Assembly: GCF_026341125.1 (NCBI RefSeq) | Contig: NZ_JAPEOR010000005.1 | Coordinates: 1 to 64,000, forward strand | Length of the DNA stretch: 64,000 bases | Direction: 5' to 3' | DNA from: Streptomyces sp. NBC_01142 | GTDB lineage: Bacteria > Actinomycetota > Actinomycetes > Streptomycetales > Streptomycetaceae | Shown: positions 8,373 through 18,008 of the stretch, piece after piece | Numbering within the stretch: position 1 is the first letter of the stretch | Layout: the number at the start of each line of letters is the position of its first letter | Program-made: the position numbers and the translations under genes | Notes under the pieces: generated by a model | Told to the model about the DNA's origin: nothing | Seen by the model: only the letters and a program-made list of their open reading frames with translations | The model's database searches: none

Positions 8373-10378
8373 CCGATCCGTTGCGCCCGGCCGCACCGAG
8401 CGCCCGGTCCGTGCCGCACGCCCGTACCGAGCCCCTGCCGCTCCCTCCGGCATCTGCCCCGCCCTCGCCCGAAGGCGCTGAGCTCGGCGACGAACTCACG
8501 GATGCCTACTGGTCGGCCTGGGACGGTGAGGCCTCCCGCACCAGCATGTGGAAGATCTTCGCCAAGCTCCCCGCGATCATCCGCCGCGTATTGGGGATGG
8601 CGTGGCGCGCCGACGCACGGGCCACCTCGGCCGTGATCGTCCTGCAGCTGGGTTCGGCGGCGATGGCGGCGTTCGGGCTCCTGGCCTCGATCGGCGTCCT
8701 GCAAGCCCTCTTCGCCCAGGGCGCCACCCCAGACCGGATCCGCGCCGCGTTCCCGTCCCTGGCTCTGGTGGCTGGGCTGCTGATGTTCCGTGCCGTGCTC
8801 GATGCCGGGGTCGCCTTGTATCAGGCCCGGCTGACACCGAAGATCCGCCGCATTGTCGAGATGGATTTCCTTCGCCTGGCGGCCCACGTGCGGCTTGAGG
8901 CCGTCGACGACGCGAACTGGGCGGATGACTCCAACCGCGCCAACGACCGGGGGCTCTACTACGCGCGCCAGTCCATCACCCAGATCATGGAACTCGCGTC
9001 CGCGCTCCTCGGACTCATCGGTGCCGCCTCTGTTCTGACCCTGCTTCACCCCCTTCTTCTGCCGCTGCTTCTCGCCTCGGTGATTCCGCAGGGGCTCGCC
9101 TCGGTGCGCTCCGCACGCATGCGATTCCTCAGCCAGGTCCGCTACAGCACCCTCCAGCGGCGCGTGCGGCTGTTCACCTGGCTGCTGCTGGACCGGGACG
9201 CCGCCGCGGAGCTGCGCTCCTCGACCGCGCAGCCGGCGCTGCTGGGCGAGCACGAGCGCATCGCCCGGCGGATCGAGGAGGAGGACACCCGGCTGGGGCG
9301 GGCCGAGGCCCGCACGGCACTGTTCGGCCGAGCAGTCGGCGGTGTGGCCACCGGCCTGACCTACGCCGCGCTCGCCTGGATGACGATCGTGGGCTGGCTG
9401 CCGCTGGCCTCCGGCGGCGGCGCCGTTCTGGCAATCCGGGCCAGCCAGGGAACCCTGACCCGGATCGTCCTCGCGACCCACTACGTGTACGAGCACGCCC
9501 TGTGGGTGTCGGACCTGTACACCTTCCTGGAGAAGTGCCGCACGTTGCTGCCACGCCGCACCGGGCTCGCCGCACCCGGCCAGGTCAAGACGATCAGCAT
9601 CGAGAACGTCGCCTACACCTACCCCGACGGGAAGAAGCCCGCGCTCAACGGCGTGTCCCTGGAACTGGCCGCAGGCTCCACCGTCGCGTTCGTGGGGGCG
9701 AACGGCTCGGGCAAGTCCACGATGTCCAAGCTGATCGCCGGGTTGTACGAGCCGACGGCCGGCAGCATCACCTGGGACGGCACCGACGTGCTGACGATGG
9801 ACGCCGAAAGCGTGCAGGCCCAGGTAGCCATGGTCCTCCAGGACCCGGTGGAGTGGCCGCTCTCGGCCCTCGCGAACATCACTATCTCCACCGGGACGAT
9901 CACGCAGGCCGATCCGAGGCGGGCACACGAGGCCGCGACGGCGTCCGGCGCTGACCGGGTCATCGCCGGGCTGCGCCAGCAGTGGACGACCCCGCTCTCG
10001 AAGCGGTTCAAGGACGGTGAAGAGCTCTCCGGCGGGAACTGGGCGAAGTTCGCCGTGGCCCGCGGTCTTTACAAGGACGCCGCGGTCCTCCTGCTCGACG
10101 AGCCGACCGCCAGCATGGACCCGCGTGCCGAGCACGCCGCCTACACCGCTGTGCTGCGCGGCCGGCGTCGCGCGGACCGCATCACGATCCTGATCTCCCA
10201 TCGGCTGGCCAGCGTGATCGAGTGCGATCGGATCTTCGTGTTCCAGGACGGCCAGATCATCGAAAGCGGTGATCACACTTCGCTGATGGCTCAACGCGGC
10301 GAGTACCACCAGATGTTCACCCTCCAAGCCGCCGCCTATCAGGCCGAGGCTCCGAGCAGGAACGGGGACAGCGGATGA
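8369..10378 (+). CDS. ABC exporter, fused membrane and ATPase domains
   Basis: A half-transporter of about 669 residues. A disordered Pro/Ala-rich N-terminus (1-60) precedes a six-helix exporter domain (about 85-390). The nucleotide-binding domain has Walker A GANGSGKS (near 443), signature LSGGN (near 553), Walker B LLLDEP (near 573) and an H-loop ISHR. There is no C39 peptidase domain, so any cleavage of a peptide cargo needs another enzyme. It is translationally coupled to the two small ORFs upstream. A paralogue with the same N-terminal layout is at 19270-21207. The likely role is export of the cluster product or its peptide. Confidence 0.9.
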   Translation: MTDPLRPAAPSARSVPHARTEPLPLPPASAPPSPEGAELGDELTDAYWSAWDGEASRTSMWKIFAKLPAIIRRVLGMAWRADARATSAVIVLQLGSAAMAAFGLLASIGVLQALFAQGATPDRIRAAFPSLALVAGLLMFRAVLDAGVALYQARLTPKIRRIVEMDFLRLAAHVRLEAVDDANWADDSNRANDRGLYYARQSITQIMELASALLGLIGAASVLTLLHPLLLPLLLASVIPQGLASVRSARMRFLSQVRYSTLQRRVRLFTWLLLDRDAAAELRSSTAQPALLGEHERIARRIEEEDTRLGRAEARTALFGRAVGGVATGLTYAALAWMTIVGWLPLASGGGAVLAIRASQGTLTRIVLATHYVYEHALWVSDLYTFLEKCRTLLPRRTGLAAPGQVKTISIENVAYTYPDGKKPALNGVSLELAAGSTVAFVGANGSGKSTMSKLIAGLYEPTAGSITWDGTDVLTMDAESVQAQVAMVLQDPVEWPLSALANITISTGTITQADPRRAHEAATASGADRVIAGLRQQWTTPLSKRFKDGEELSGGNWAKFAVARGLYKDAAVLLLDEPTASMDPRAEHAAYTAVLRGRRRADRITILISHRLASVIECDRIFVFQDGQIIESGDHTSLMAQRGEYHQMFTLQAAAYQAEAPSRNGDSG

Positions 10379-10635
10379 GCGCCGCCGGCAGGTGGATCGC
10401 GCCCGCCCCACGCACTGGATGGCCGGAGCACTTCGAGGACCACCTGGCTGGGATCGGCTGCCCGATCTGCACCAACGACTTCACCGCCGAGGACATCGAG
10501 TGGGGCCTGCTGATCCGGCGATGTGCGCGACATGCCCAGCGCGAGGCTCGTCTTCCAGTGGCCGGGCCGAACCGCCGCCGGCGCGCCAGTTTTGCTCCCG
10601 GAGGGCGGACAGTGTGTCTGACTCCGACAAGCTGA
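10375..10635 (+). CDS. Small CXXC protein (possible HIT-family N-terminus remnant)
   Basis: An 86-residue frame coupled to the ABC exporter by ATGA. Residues 14-48 (WPEHFEDHLAGIGCPICTND...) resemble the N-terminus of actinobacterial HIT proteins, with a CPIC zinc-type pair. The HIT catalytic His triad is absent and the C-terminal half is basic and low in complexity, so it is either a short derivative or a decayed gene. It overlaps the GTG of the MFS gene by 22 bases. Confidence 0.45.
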   Translation: MSAAGRWIAPAPRTGWPEHFEDHLAGIGCPICTNDFTAEDIEWGLLIRRCARHAQREARLPVAGPNRRRRASFAPGGRTVCLTPTS

Positions 10636-11936
10636 TCCCGGCGAAGGCCGGGCCGGCCGAGGCCGGCGCGCCGCCGGGCTCGTTCTCGCTGCGGGCCCAC
10701 CCGGCATTCGCCGCGTACCTGACCGGGGAGGCGGCGAGTCTGCTCGGCACGTCGGCGCACGCCGTGGCGCTGCCCGCCCTCGCGGTTATCGTGCTGCACG
10801 CGAACCCCGGCCAGGTCGCCACTCTCGCGGTCCTCTCCCAGGCGCCGGCGTTCGTGCTGGCCCTGCCAGCCGGGGCGTACGTCGACCAGCACGGCAAGCG
10901 GCCGGTCCTGATCGGCACCGACCTGGTTGCTGCGGCGGCCGTGGCCGCGATCCCCCTCGCGGCGTTGGGCGGGTGGCTGTCCTTCGCGGTGCTCTACGCC
11001 GTCGCGCTGATCGTGGGGTCGGCGGCGGTGCTACACCTGGCGGCCGCGATCGCCGTGGTGCCCGAACTGGTTTCCGCGCCCCTGCTCCATGAGGCCAACT
11101 CGCGGGTCGGCAGCGCGTTCAGCCTCGCGGACGCCCTGGGTGCCTACGCTGGCGCCGGGGTGGTGGCCGCGCTCGGCGCAGTCCGCGCGTTCTGGCTGGA
11201 CGCGCTGTCATACGTCTTCTCCGCCTGGTGTGCGTCACGGATCCGGCTGGTCGAGCACCGGGCCCGTCCCGCAGAGGAGCGGGAGCGGCTGGGACCGGCC
11301 ATCTGGAAGGGCTTGGTCTTCGTCGCGCGCACCCCCGTGGTCCGCCCGCTGGTGCTGAGTCTGTCCCTGACCGGGGTCGGCGCCACCCTGATCGAGGTGT
11401 ACCGGGCGTACTACCTCCTCACCGCGCTGGACGCGGGCGCTCTCGGGCTGGGCGTCGTGATAGGCGTCTCCGGTATCGGCGGGGTCATCGGGGCGCTGAA
11501 GGCCCCAGGGCTCGTGAGGCGGTTCGGGCCGGGCCCAGTGATGCTGGTTGCCTTCGGGCTCTACCCGGTCATGGGAGTCCCGCTGCTCCTGGCCCATTCC
11601 GGTTCCGGGTGGCTGGGGGTGCTCGCGCTCACCGGCACCGTGCAGATGGCGGCCGCGACCTGTGCGGGCACGACGCAGCGCTCGGTGCGCCAGCAGTTGA
11701 CGCCGCCCGAGCTGCAGGGGCGGGCTCAGCAGACCTCGACGTGGCTGGTCTCCGGGGCCCGGCCGTTCGCCTCGGCCGGCGCCGGAGTCCTGGCCGGCTC
11801 CTTCTCGGTGCCCACGGCGATGTGGACTGGCACCGCCATCCTGTGCCTGCCGCCCCTCCTGCTGCTGGTGACCCACGTCGGCCGTCTGACGGCCATGCCC
11901 CTGGCTGCCGTCTCGCCCTTCCAAGAGGCAGCGTGA
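10614..11936 (+). CDS. MFS exporter
   Basis: A major facilitator protein of about 440 residues with about 12 hydrophobic segments. An A-like motif between helices 2 and 3 (GAYVDQHGKRPVL) fits the DHA/macrolide-type drug exporters. GTG 10614 was chosen because CGGAGGG lies just before it; the upstream extension is not hydrophobic and overlaps the small CXXC gene. It is a second efflux route beside the ABC exporter and may confer self-resistance. Its stop overlaps a 27-codon mini-ORF. Confidence 0.85.
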   Translation: MSDSDKLIPAKAGPAEAGAPPGSFSLRAHPAFAAYLTGEAASLLGTSAHAVALPALAVIVLHANPGQVATLAVLSQAPAFVLALPAGAYVDQHGKRPVLIGTDLVAAAAVAAIPLAALGGWLSFAVLYAVALIVGSAAVLHLAAAIAVVPELVSAPLLHEANSRVGSAFSLADALGAYAGAGVVAALGAVRAFWLDALSYVFSAWCASRIRLVEHRARPAEERERLGPAIWKGLVFVARTPVVRPLVLSLSLTGVGATLIEVYRAYYLLTALDAGALGLGVVIGVSGIGGVIGALKAPGLVRRFGPGPVMLVAFGLYPVMGVPLLLAHSGSGWLGVLALTGTVQMAAATCAGTTQRSVRQQLTPPELQGRAQQTSTWLVSGARPFASAGAGVLAGSFSVPTAMWTGTAILCLPPLLLLVTHVGRLTAMPLAAVSPFQEAA

Positions 11937-12016
11937 CGCCGCGCGTGGACGCCGCACCCGATGTCCCGGCCCCCGTGGTCCGGCTCACCAGAGACGACCG
12001 TCTCCCTGTCATCTGA
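11933..12016 (+). CDS. 27-codon mini-ORF
   Basis: A short frame from GTG 11933, overlapping the MFS stop (GTGA), with AAGAGG 4 bases upstream. It encodes VTPRVDAAPDVPAPVV... ending LPVI. There is no homology I recognise. It may be a coupling or leader peptide between the MFS and deacetylase genes, or chance. Confidence 0.3.
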   Translation: MTPRVDAAPDVPAPVVRLTRDDRLPVI

Positions 12017-12051
12017 ACCGTCCCAGCCCCCTGTGAGAGGGAAACCCGCCC

Positions 12052-12825
12052 ATGACATCCCCCGCAACACCTTCCCTGCTCGGTGTGTTCGCCCATCCCG
12101 ACGACGAAAGCCTCCTCGCCGGCGGGGTCCTCGCCCAGCACGCCGCCGCGCAAGCACGCACCGCTGTCGTCACCATGACGTGGGCGCCCGACACCCTGCG
12201 GGCCGCCGAACTCGCCAACGCGTTGAGCGCACTTGGCGCGGGCGCGCCCCGCATGCTCGGATACGGAGACGCCCGCAACCCGCAAGCGGCCCCCGACCGC
12301 CCGCGGCTCGTCGACGCACCGCTGGACGAAGTGATCGCCGCCCTGGTCCACCAGATCCGCTCGTTCCGCCCCGACATCGTGGTGACGCAAGACGCCCTGG
12401 GCCAGCTCACCGGTCACCCCGACCACCGCCGCACCTACCAGGCCGCTCTCCTGGCCGTTCAGGACGCGGGGCTCGCGCACCTGCACCCCGAAGCCGGTGA
12501 GCCCTGGCAACCGCGCGCCGTGTACTGCGCCACGCATCCCGAGTCCGGCGTCGGCGATCTCGGGCCGCTGCTGGAGGCCGTCGGCAAACGCGTACTCGCG
12601 ACCCCGAACGCGTACGCCACCACCGCGGTCGACGTCACCCCCTGGCTGGAGCAGAAGTGGGCCGCGATCCTCGCGCACCGCGGGGAGGTCGCCCGTGAAC
12701 GCGCGTTGCCCGGGATCCTTGCCCGCCTGCCTGCGGAGACCCGGCGAAGGATCATCGCGACCGAGTACTTCTCCCGGCTCGCGACCGGGCCTGTCCCGGA
12801 CGCACCGCATCGGCTCACCGCCTGA
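12052..12825 (+). CDS. PIG-L (LmbE-like) deacetylase
   Basis: 257 residues. The zinc-binding AHPDDE is at 14-19 and the second motif GHPDH near 124, so the site looks intact. Relatives remove acetyl groups from N-acetylglucosaminyl lipids, mycothiol intermediates or teicoplanin-type sugars. ATG 12052 follows GAGAGGGA. Together with the acyltransferase and MurA/MurB homologues in the same region it hints at amino-sugar chemistry, but the substrate is not defined. Confidence 0.85.
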   Translation: MTSPATPSLLGVFAHPDDESLLAGGVLAQHAAAQARTAVVTMTWAPDTLRAAELANALSALGAGAPRMLGYGDARNPQAAPDRPRLVDAPLDEVIAALVHQIRSFRPDIVVTQDALGQLTGHPDHRRTYQAALLAVQDAGLAHLHPEAGEPWQPRAVYCATHPESGVGDLGPLLEAVGKRVLATPNAYATTAVDVTPWLEQKWAAILAHRGEVARERALPGILARLPAETRRRIIATEYFSRLATGPVPDAPHRLTA

Positions 12826-12885
12826 CGGGGGCCAACCGCCTCCGTCCATCCCCGGCCCCACCGGCCCCTTCTGACTCGGAGAGCC

Positions 12886-13973
12886 ATGACGACCACATCC
12901 GTTCCCGGCGAACTGCCCGGCAGCGCAATGACCGATGAGGCGTACGGTGCCCTGCGTGCCTCGACCGCCCTGTGGGTCGGGACGTCCGTGCTGATCACCA
13001 ACCAGCTCGGGCAGGTCCTCGTCCAACACGTCGACTATCTCGACACGTGTCTCTTGCCGGGCGGTGCCGTCGGCAGGGGCGAGTCCCCCGCTCACGCTGC
13101 CGCCCGTGAACTGGTGGAGGAGCTCGCCATCACCGCTGTCATCGACCGGGGCCTGGCCGTCGACTGGGTCTCCGCCGACAGCACCGGCGCGCCGGCGGCC
13201 ATGGGGTTTCCCGGCGAGATTCTGCACGTTTTCGACGGCGGCACATGGGACGACGACCGGATCGGCGAAATCCGTCTGCCGCCAAGCGAGATCACCGCGA
13301 TCGAGTTCGTCGAGCCAGCACGGTTGCCCGACTTGCTCTCCCCGCACGACGCCCGACGCGCTGTCCGCGCTGCGTGCCCGGATCAACGCGGCCGGCACGG
13401 TACTTCTGGAAAACGGCTTCCCGATCGCCTCCACCGTCCTCGACCGCCTTGGCGTCCTGCAGACCGCCCGCCCCACCTACCGCTACCCCTGGCATCAGGG
13501 ACCGGCCCCGCACGACCTCGCCGTCACCCAGGTGTGGGCGTGGCTGTTCGCGCCGGACGGGCGCGTCCTCGTCCTTCTCGATCCCCACACAGGAGTCGCC
13601 ATCTTGCCTGGTGGCACGCCCGAGGAGCAGGACCAGGGCGACCCCGTATCTACCCTGTGCCGCGAAGCCGAAGAGGAGGCAGCAGCCCGGTTCGGGAGCC
13701 CGCTGCTCCTGGGACACGTAACCGACCTCGCCGCGCGGCGCGGATACCTGCGCTACGCCGCGGCACTCATCGGCGTCGCCCCGGCCCGATCCGGCCACCG
13801 GCCACACCTACACCCGCATCCTGGCCACCCCCGAACAGACCACGGACCTCTTCGACTGGGGGCCGGCGGCCGCCGACCAACTCGCCGCCGTCCACCAGGC
13901 TCGCCGACAGCTCGGCCTCCCCCGGGCCGCCCGCCAACCCGTCACCCAACTCACCGGCCCCACTGCCTGGTAA
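12886..13973 (+). pseudogene. Tandem double-NUDIX gene with two frameshifts
   Basis: The first NUDIX domain (LLPGGAVGRGESPAHAAARE...) reads in frame from ATG 12886 to about 13345. The protein then continues in the next frame (LSALRARINAAG) through a second NUDIX domain (ILPGGTPEEQ...REAEEEA) to about 13785. It shifts again in the same direction into TYTRILATPEQTTDLFDWG and stops at 13973. Both shifts equal one extra base. If joined, the product would be about 362 residues. Either the gene is decayed or there are sequencing errors in GC runs. The second box reads REAEEEA, weaker than canonical REXXEE. Confidence 0.7.
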
Positions 13974-14010
13974 CCGCCCGCTCCCCATCCACCACTGTCC
14001 CGAGGAACCC

Positions 14011-14529
14011 ATGAACCCCTTGCCCCGCACACCGTCCATGCCCGATGCCCCCGCTTCGCCCCCTGCGGCTGTTCCTAGCCCGTCCGCGCTCGCCCCGGGC
14101 ACTGCTGCCACGGGCCTGGAACCGGAGCGCCGCACGGGGCACTGTCAGTGCGGTCACATCGCCTACGAGGTCCTCGGCACGCCGGACGACCCTCACCTGT
14201 GTTCCTGTGAACACGAGACGCGCATCTCCGGCGGCCCCGCCGTGCTCTGGGTCGGCTTCCGCAAGGACGGACTGACCTGGACCGGCCCCGGCCACGAACC
14301 CACCTGGTTCGCGACCTACACCACCCTCAAGCGGGGCTTCTGCCCTCGTTGCGGAACCCATGTCATCTCCGTTGCCGCCGGCTCGGACATGATCATGGTG
14401 ACCGGGTTCAGCCTCACCGACCAGACAGGCATCGAACCCGTCGGACACAGTTACCGCGAGATGGCAGCACGGTGGATGACTATCACCCTCGCCCCCGACC
14501 CGCGCGCCCCACAGCCCGCGACATCGTGA
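14011..14529 (+). CDS. GFA-family zinc protein
   Basis: 172 residues. After a Pro/Ala-rich N-terminus (1-40) comes the glutathione-dependent-formaldehyde-activating fold: GHCQCG (near 47), CSCEH, and FCPRCGTH (near 110), which bind structural and catalytic zinc. Many members are not formaldehyde enzymes. ATG 14011 has CGAGGA upstream. It is 37 bases downstream of the frameshifted NUDIX gene. Its role in the pathway is unknown. Confidence 0.8.
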   Translation: MNPLPRTPSMPDAPASPPAAVPSPSALAPGTAATGLEPERRTGHCQCGHIAYEVLGTPDDPHLCSCEHETRISGGPAVLWVGFRKDGLTWTGPGHEPTWFATYTTLKRGFCPRCGTHVISVAAGSDMIMVTGFSLTDQTGIEPVGHSYREMAARWMTITLAPDPRAPQPATS

Positions 14530-14730
14530 CTCACTCCCGGGTATCCGGCCTCGCGCGCCCCGCTGACCAGCCGCTTTGTTGGATCGCGCCGTCGCCACTC
14601 AGCTGTGAGTCGACCCAGCCGTTCGTGATCCCCCCAGACCCGTACGGAGACAGGCAGGTGACCTCGAGTACATCGGCAAGGCAGTGCGTCGGCACAGCCC
14701 CGGCCGTGATGATCGGAGAGGAGACGCCGA

Positions 14731-15150
14731 GTGGCGAGCGATGACCCGGAGGTGCCTCTGGCAGGAGGACGCATCACCCAGGGCGTCGTTCGTGTCGGCG
14801 ACACTGTTCGTAGACCCACCACGCCCTCCTCGGCTTTTGTCGCCCAACTGCTCGGCCACCTGCAGCAAGCGGGGTTTGTCGGCGCCCCGCGATACTTCGG
14901 CGTTGACGAGGCGGGCCGCGATTCCTTCAGCTATCTGCCGGGCTTGGTGCCGGCGAGGTTCCAGCACTGGTCTGACGCTCAGGTGGCTGCCGCCGGCAAG
15001 CTCCTTCGCTCGTTCCACGACGCGACGGCCGGCAGCAGCCTCGCCGGAGAGCATCCGGTGGTCTGCCACCACGATCCAGGGCCGAATAATGCCGTCTTCC
15101 AGAGGGGGCTGCCCACGGCGTCGCCGGCGGCGGTGGCGTACGCCGTGGCC
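14731..15150 (+). pseudogene. Truncated APH-family phosphotransferase (5' part)
   Basis: From GTG 14731 the frame encodes an aminoglycoside-phosphotransferase-like protein through SYLPGLVPARF and the catalytic-loop segment CHHDPGPNNAVF (near residues 110-121). The expected IDFD metal-binding segment should follow but is missing. The frame then runs into sequence that is antisense to another kinase. The family is normally about 250 residues; only about 130 look genuine. It appears to be deleted and fused head to head with the minus-strand remnant. Confidence 0.7.
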
Positions 15151-15714
15151 GTCTGGCTGGTGGTGCGCGAGCTCGCGCACCGTCGCCGTCGCGGCCTGCA
15201 CCGTCCGGGACGGCAGAGCGTCCGGGAATTCCCGGGCGTCCCGCAGCAGTTGCTCTTTCCATCCGGCGGCCCGGTCTTGGAGCCGGGGCAGTCCGGCGGG
15301 CGCGGGGACGGCGAGGCGACGGCTGACACCCCCGGCGATCGCCGCCACCTCGTCGCCCTGCGCGGCCTGGGCCAACGTCGTGGGGTGTGCCCGCTCCAGG
15401 AGCATGGCGAACCGGTCGTCGTCCCGCTCGTGCAGCCGGACCGCTCCGCGCCCGCCCCAGGCCGAGAGCGCGTCCGGCTCGAACCGGTTCTCGGGATGAG
15501 GAAAGGACACCTTCAGCACCGCAGGCTCGGTCATCTTGCGCAGAACCGGGACGACGATCCCGACGCCCCCGTACAGCAGGTCACCGTCCGCCGTGCAGTC
15601 CCAGCGCTCGGCCACCTCCCGCACCGTGGCCGGGAGGGTGGAGAGCCATGCCGAGCCGGCCGCGCCTTCGCGGTCCACGGTGACCCGCACGAACGCCTCC
15701 GGAAGAACGATCAC
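15151..15714 (-). pseudogene. Truncated APH(6)/hydroxyurea-kinase-like gene (5' part)
   Basis: Read leftward from GTG 15714, VIVLPEAFVRVTVDREG... resembles streptomycin 6-kinase/hydroxyurea phosphotransferases, including LLYGGVGIVVPVLR, AVLKVSFPHPENRFEPDAL and MLLERAHP. The similarity stops at VRELAHHQPD, just before the expected HGDLH catalytic loop, after about 188 residues of a normal 300. Without the loop it cannot be an active kinase. The break meets the plus-strand kinase remnant. Confidence 0.7.
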
Positions 15715-15778
15715 CAGCGCACCGCCCGGCCCGGGTACGCGGCGCCGTGCCGGTGCGCTGCTCCTGCCGGTCGGCCGG

Positions 15779-17572
15779 TCACCGCCGTGCCGGCCACTGT
15801 CGCTCCAGGAAGCCCCGGAGCTCCGGGGTGGTCGGCGGGAGCTCGTCCAGGGCGCGCACCCACTGGTGGCGATCGTGCTCGGACAAGGTGATCGGGCCCG
15901 GCTTCTCCGGCGTGCAGGCGAAGACGAACTGGCGGCTGGTGCGGCCGCGGGCGTTGGTGTAGTCGAAGTGGCCCGCGTAGCGGTCGATGGTGATGGTGAG
16001 GCCGGTCTCCTCCATGATCTCGCGCGGGAGGGCGTCGATGATCGACTCGCCTCTCTCAAGCCTGCCGGCCGGGGTCTCCCAGGTGCCGCCGAGGTAGTCG
16101 TCCGGATTGCGGCGGACGACCAGGAGGCGCTCGTCGTGCACGATCAGGCCGCCGGCGACGAGGGTGTGGATTCCGTCGCGGTGGGCCTGGTCTTCGAGCT
16201 CGGCGGCAAGGCCGCGCAGGGCGGCGTAGCGGGCGAGCGGGCTCATGGGGCGCTCTCCGAGGCATCGTGGGTCGACGTAGGCGAGTGCCCGGCCTTCGGT
16301 GAGGGTCAGGGTGTCGGGGTCGCCGTCCCAGGTGCCGCGGAAGACGTAGGTGAGGTGCCCGTCGTCGGCGGTGTGGGTGAACAGGTGCGAGAGGCTCACT
16401 GCGGCTTCGTCGAGGCCGACCTCTTCGTGGACCTCGCGCACGATGGTGCCGCGCGGGCCGGCATCGGCGGCCTCTGGTTTGCCTCCGTTGGGTGACCACG
16501 TGTCCGGCCAGCAGGTTCCCGGGCTGTCGCCGCGCAGGTGCATCAGGAGATGCCCGCTTCCGTTGCCGATCAGGGCCAAGGTGCCGTATCCGTACGGCGG
16601 TTGGCGTGGCGTGATGAGCTCCAGGACGCGGTCGGTGTCCTGCCGTGTGGTGGGGTGCAGCGGGACGAGGTCGAAGTCGTTGCGCGGGATGAAGGCGAGC
16701 TTGCGGCCTTCGGTGAGAGTCAGCGTGTCGGGGTCGCCGTCCCAGACGCCGTGGAAGACGTGGCGGGGGTAGCCGTCGGTGTGGGTGGAGAACATGTGCG
16801 TCAGCCGGATGTTCTCCAGGCCGGTCTCCTCGCGCAGTTCCCGGCACGCGGTGGCGTGCGGGTCGAGGTCGCCGGGCTCGGCGCCGCCGCTCATCGGCGC
16901 CCAGGTACCCGGCGCCCAGATGCCCGGCTTGTTGTCGCGCAGGTGCATCAGCACCTTGGTCGCGTGCGGGTCCGTGAGTACGACGAGGGCGCAGTACGGG
17001 TCCTCGTCCGCCGGGCGGTCCTGGCGCGGCAGGCCCAGGCTCGACAGAACCCGGGCGCGCAGGACGGGGTCGCCGAGTTCCGAGGGCGAGCGCCATTGTG
17101 CCGCGCCGACCTCTTCGGGCTGCAGGGTCAGGGCGACCGGTCCGCGGGCGCGGAACAGGTAGCGGACGTCGTAGTGCACATGGGCGGGCTCGTTCCTGTC
17201 CGGCCGGGCCTCGATCAGGTGGACGTCGATGTGCACGGGGGTGCCGTCGCCGTACGCGTCCAGCTCGGTGACGCCGGTTTCTTCGGCGATCTCGCGCCGG
17301 ACGGCCTGCCCGAGCGTGCGGTCGGAGTCCTTCGGGTGTCCACCGGGCTGGATCCAGCGGCCGGAGGCGAGGTGGTGGATGAGCAGGACGTCGTCGGCGT
17401 CGTTGATGACGACGCCCGAGGTGGTGACGTGGCCGTCGAACTCCCGCCTGTCGGTCACATTCGCGCCGCCGGCGAGACGGTCCAGGAGGGGCTGGAGCAT
17501 CGGCTGTTCGTCGGGGTGCCCGCGCAGGTAGCCGGTGACGAGGTCCTGGAGGTGCTGGGCGGGGATGGTCAT
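15779..17572 (-). CDS. Four-domain NUDIX hydrolase
   Basis: 597 residues with four NUDIX domains in one chain. Boxes are at about 77-101 (REIAEETG, with Asp in place of the first Glu), 228-252 (RELREETG), 362-387 (REVHEEVG) and 502-525 (canonical GRLERGES...REIMEETG). Domains 2 and 3 share WDGDPDTLTLTEGR almost perfectly at DNA level (around 16290-16330 and 16707-16748), which indicates a recent internal duplication. NUDIX enzymes cleave nucleoside diphosphates linked to X. ATG 17572 has GGAGAG before it. Most NUDIX proteins have one domain, so four is unusual. The substrates are unknown; nucleotide-sugar or damaged-nucleotide hydrolysis would fit the surroundings. Confidence 0.85.
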   Translation of the reverse strand: MTIPAQHLQDLVTGYLRGHPDEQPMLQPLLDRLAGGANVTDRREFDGHVTTSGVVINDADDVLLIHHLASGRWIQPGGHPKDSDRTLGQAVRREIAEETGVTELDAYGDGTPVHIDVHLIEARPDRNEPAHVHYDVRYLFRARGPVALTLQPEEVGAAQWRSPSELGDPVLRARVLSSLGLPRQDRPADEDPYCALVVLTDPHATKVLMHLRDNKPGIWAPGTWAPMSGGAEPGDLDPHATACRELREETGLENIRLTHMFSTHTDGYPRHVFHGVWDGDPDTLTLTEGRKLAFIPRNDFDLVPLHPTTRQDTDRVLELITPRQPPYGYGTLALIGNGSGHLLMHLRGDSPGTCWPDTWSPNGGKPEAADAGPRGTIVREVHEEVGLDEAAVSLSHLFTHTADDGHLTYVFRGTWDGDPDTLTLTEGRALAYVDPRCLGERPMSPLARYAALRGLAAELEDQAHRDGIHTLVAGGLIVHDERLLVVRRNPDDYLGGTWETPAGRLERGESIIDALPREIMEETGLTITIDRYAGHFDYTNARGRTSRQFVFACTPEKPGPITLSEHDRHQWVRALDELPPTTPELRGFLERQWPARR

Positions 17573-18008
17573 GGCTCTCCTGGTGACCTCGTGCGCGGCG
17601 CAGCTCCGCAGGGGGCGCGGCGGGGGACGGCGCGTTCGAACGTAGCGGCCGATCTGCGGGCGCGGGCACGGATCGCGAGAACATCACCCGGGCGTGTGCC
17701 GGCCGCGTCGAAGGTGCCGATGCTAGCCGCCGTCGCGGCCGTCCGGGGGCGTGACGCTCCGGGTGCTCACCCGGCTGCGAACCAGATCGAGCCACTCTCG
17801 CGGGCGCCGGATTCCAGGCCGGCCCGGAGAGTTCAAGAATCCTTTCTCCCAACATCACCCCAGGTCAGAGCCCTCTCTTACGCGGGTGGCGGCTGACGGC
17901 AGGGGAGGCCGGGGATGACCGGATCACGGTGCTGGTGGCCGCGGATTGTCAGTGGCGTGGGCGAAGGTCCGTCCGCAGAGCACAGCCACACCACACCGAA
18001 GGAGACGG

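Noticed and set aside
14011..14529. GFA protein start MNPL as a third NPV-type peptide
   Set aside because: Only the first residues look alike; the rest is a clear GFA enzyme.
14658..14744. 28-codon ORF overlapping the kinase remnant
   Set aside because: It has a weak ribosome site and the downstream gene is broken, so coupling cannot be judged.
14599..16059. 486-residue minus-strand frame
   Set aside because: Only the part ending at 15714 is homologous to a kinase; the rest is antisense to the plus-strand kinase remnant and to the start side of the NUDIX gene.
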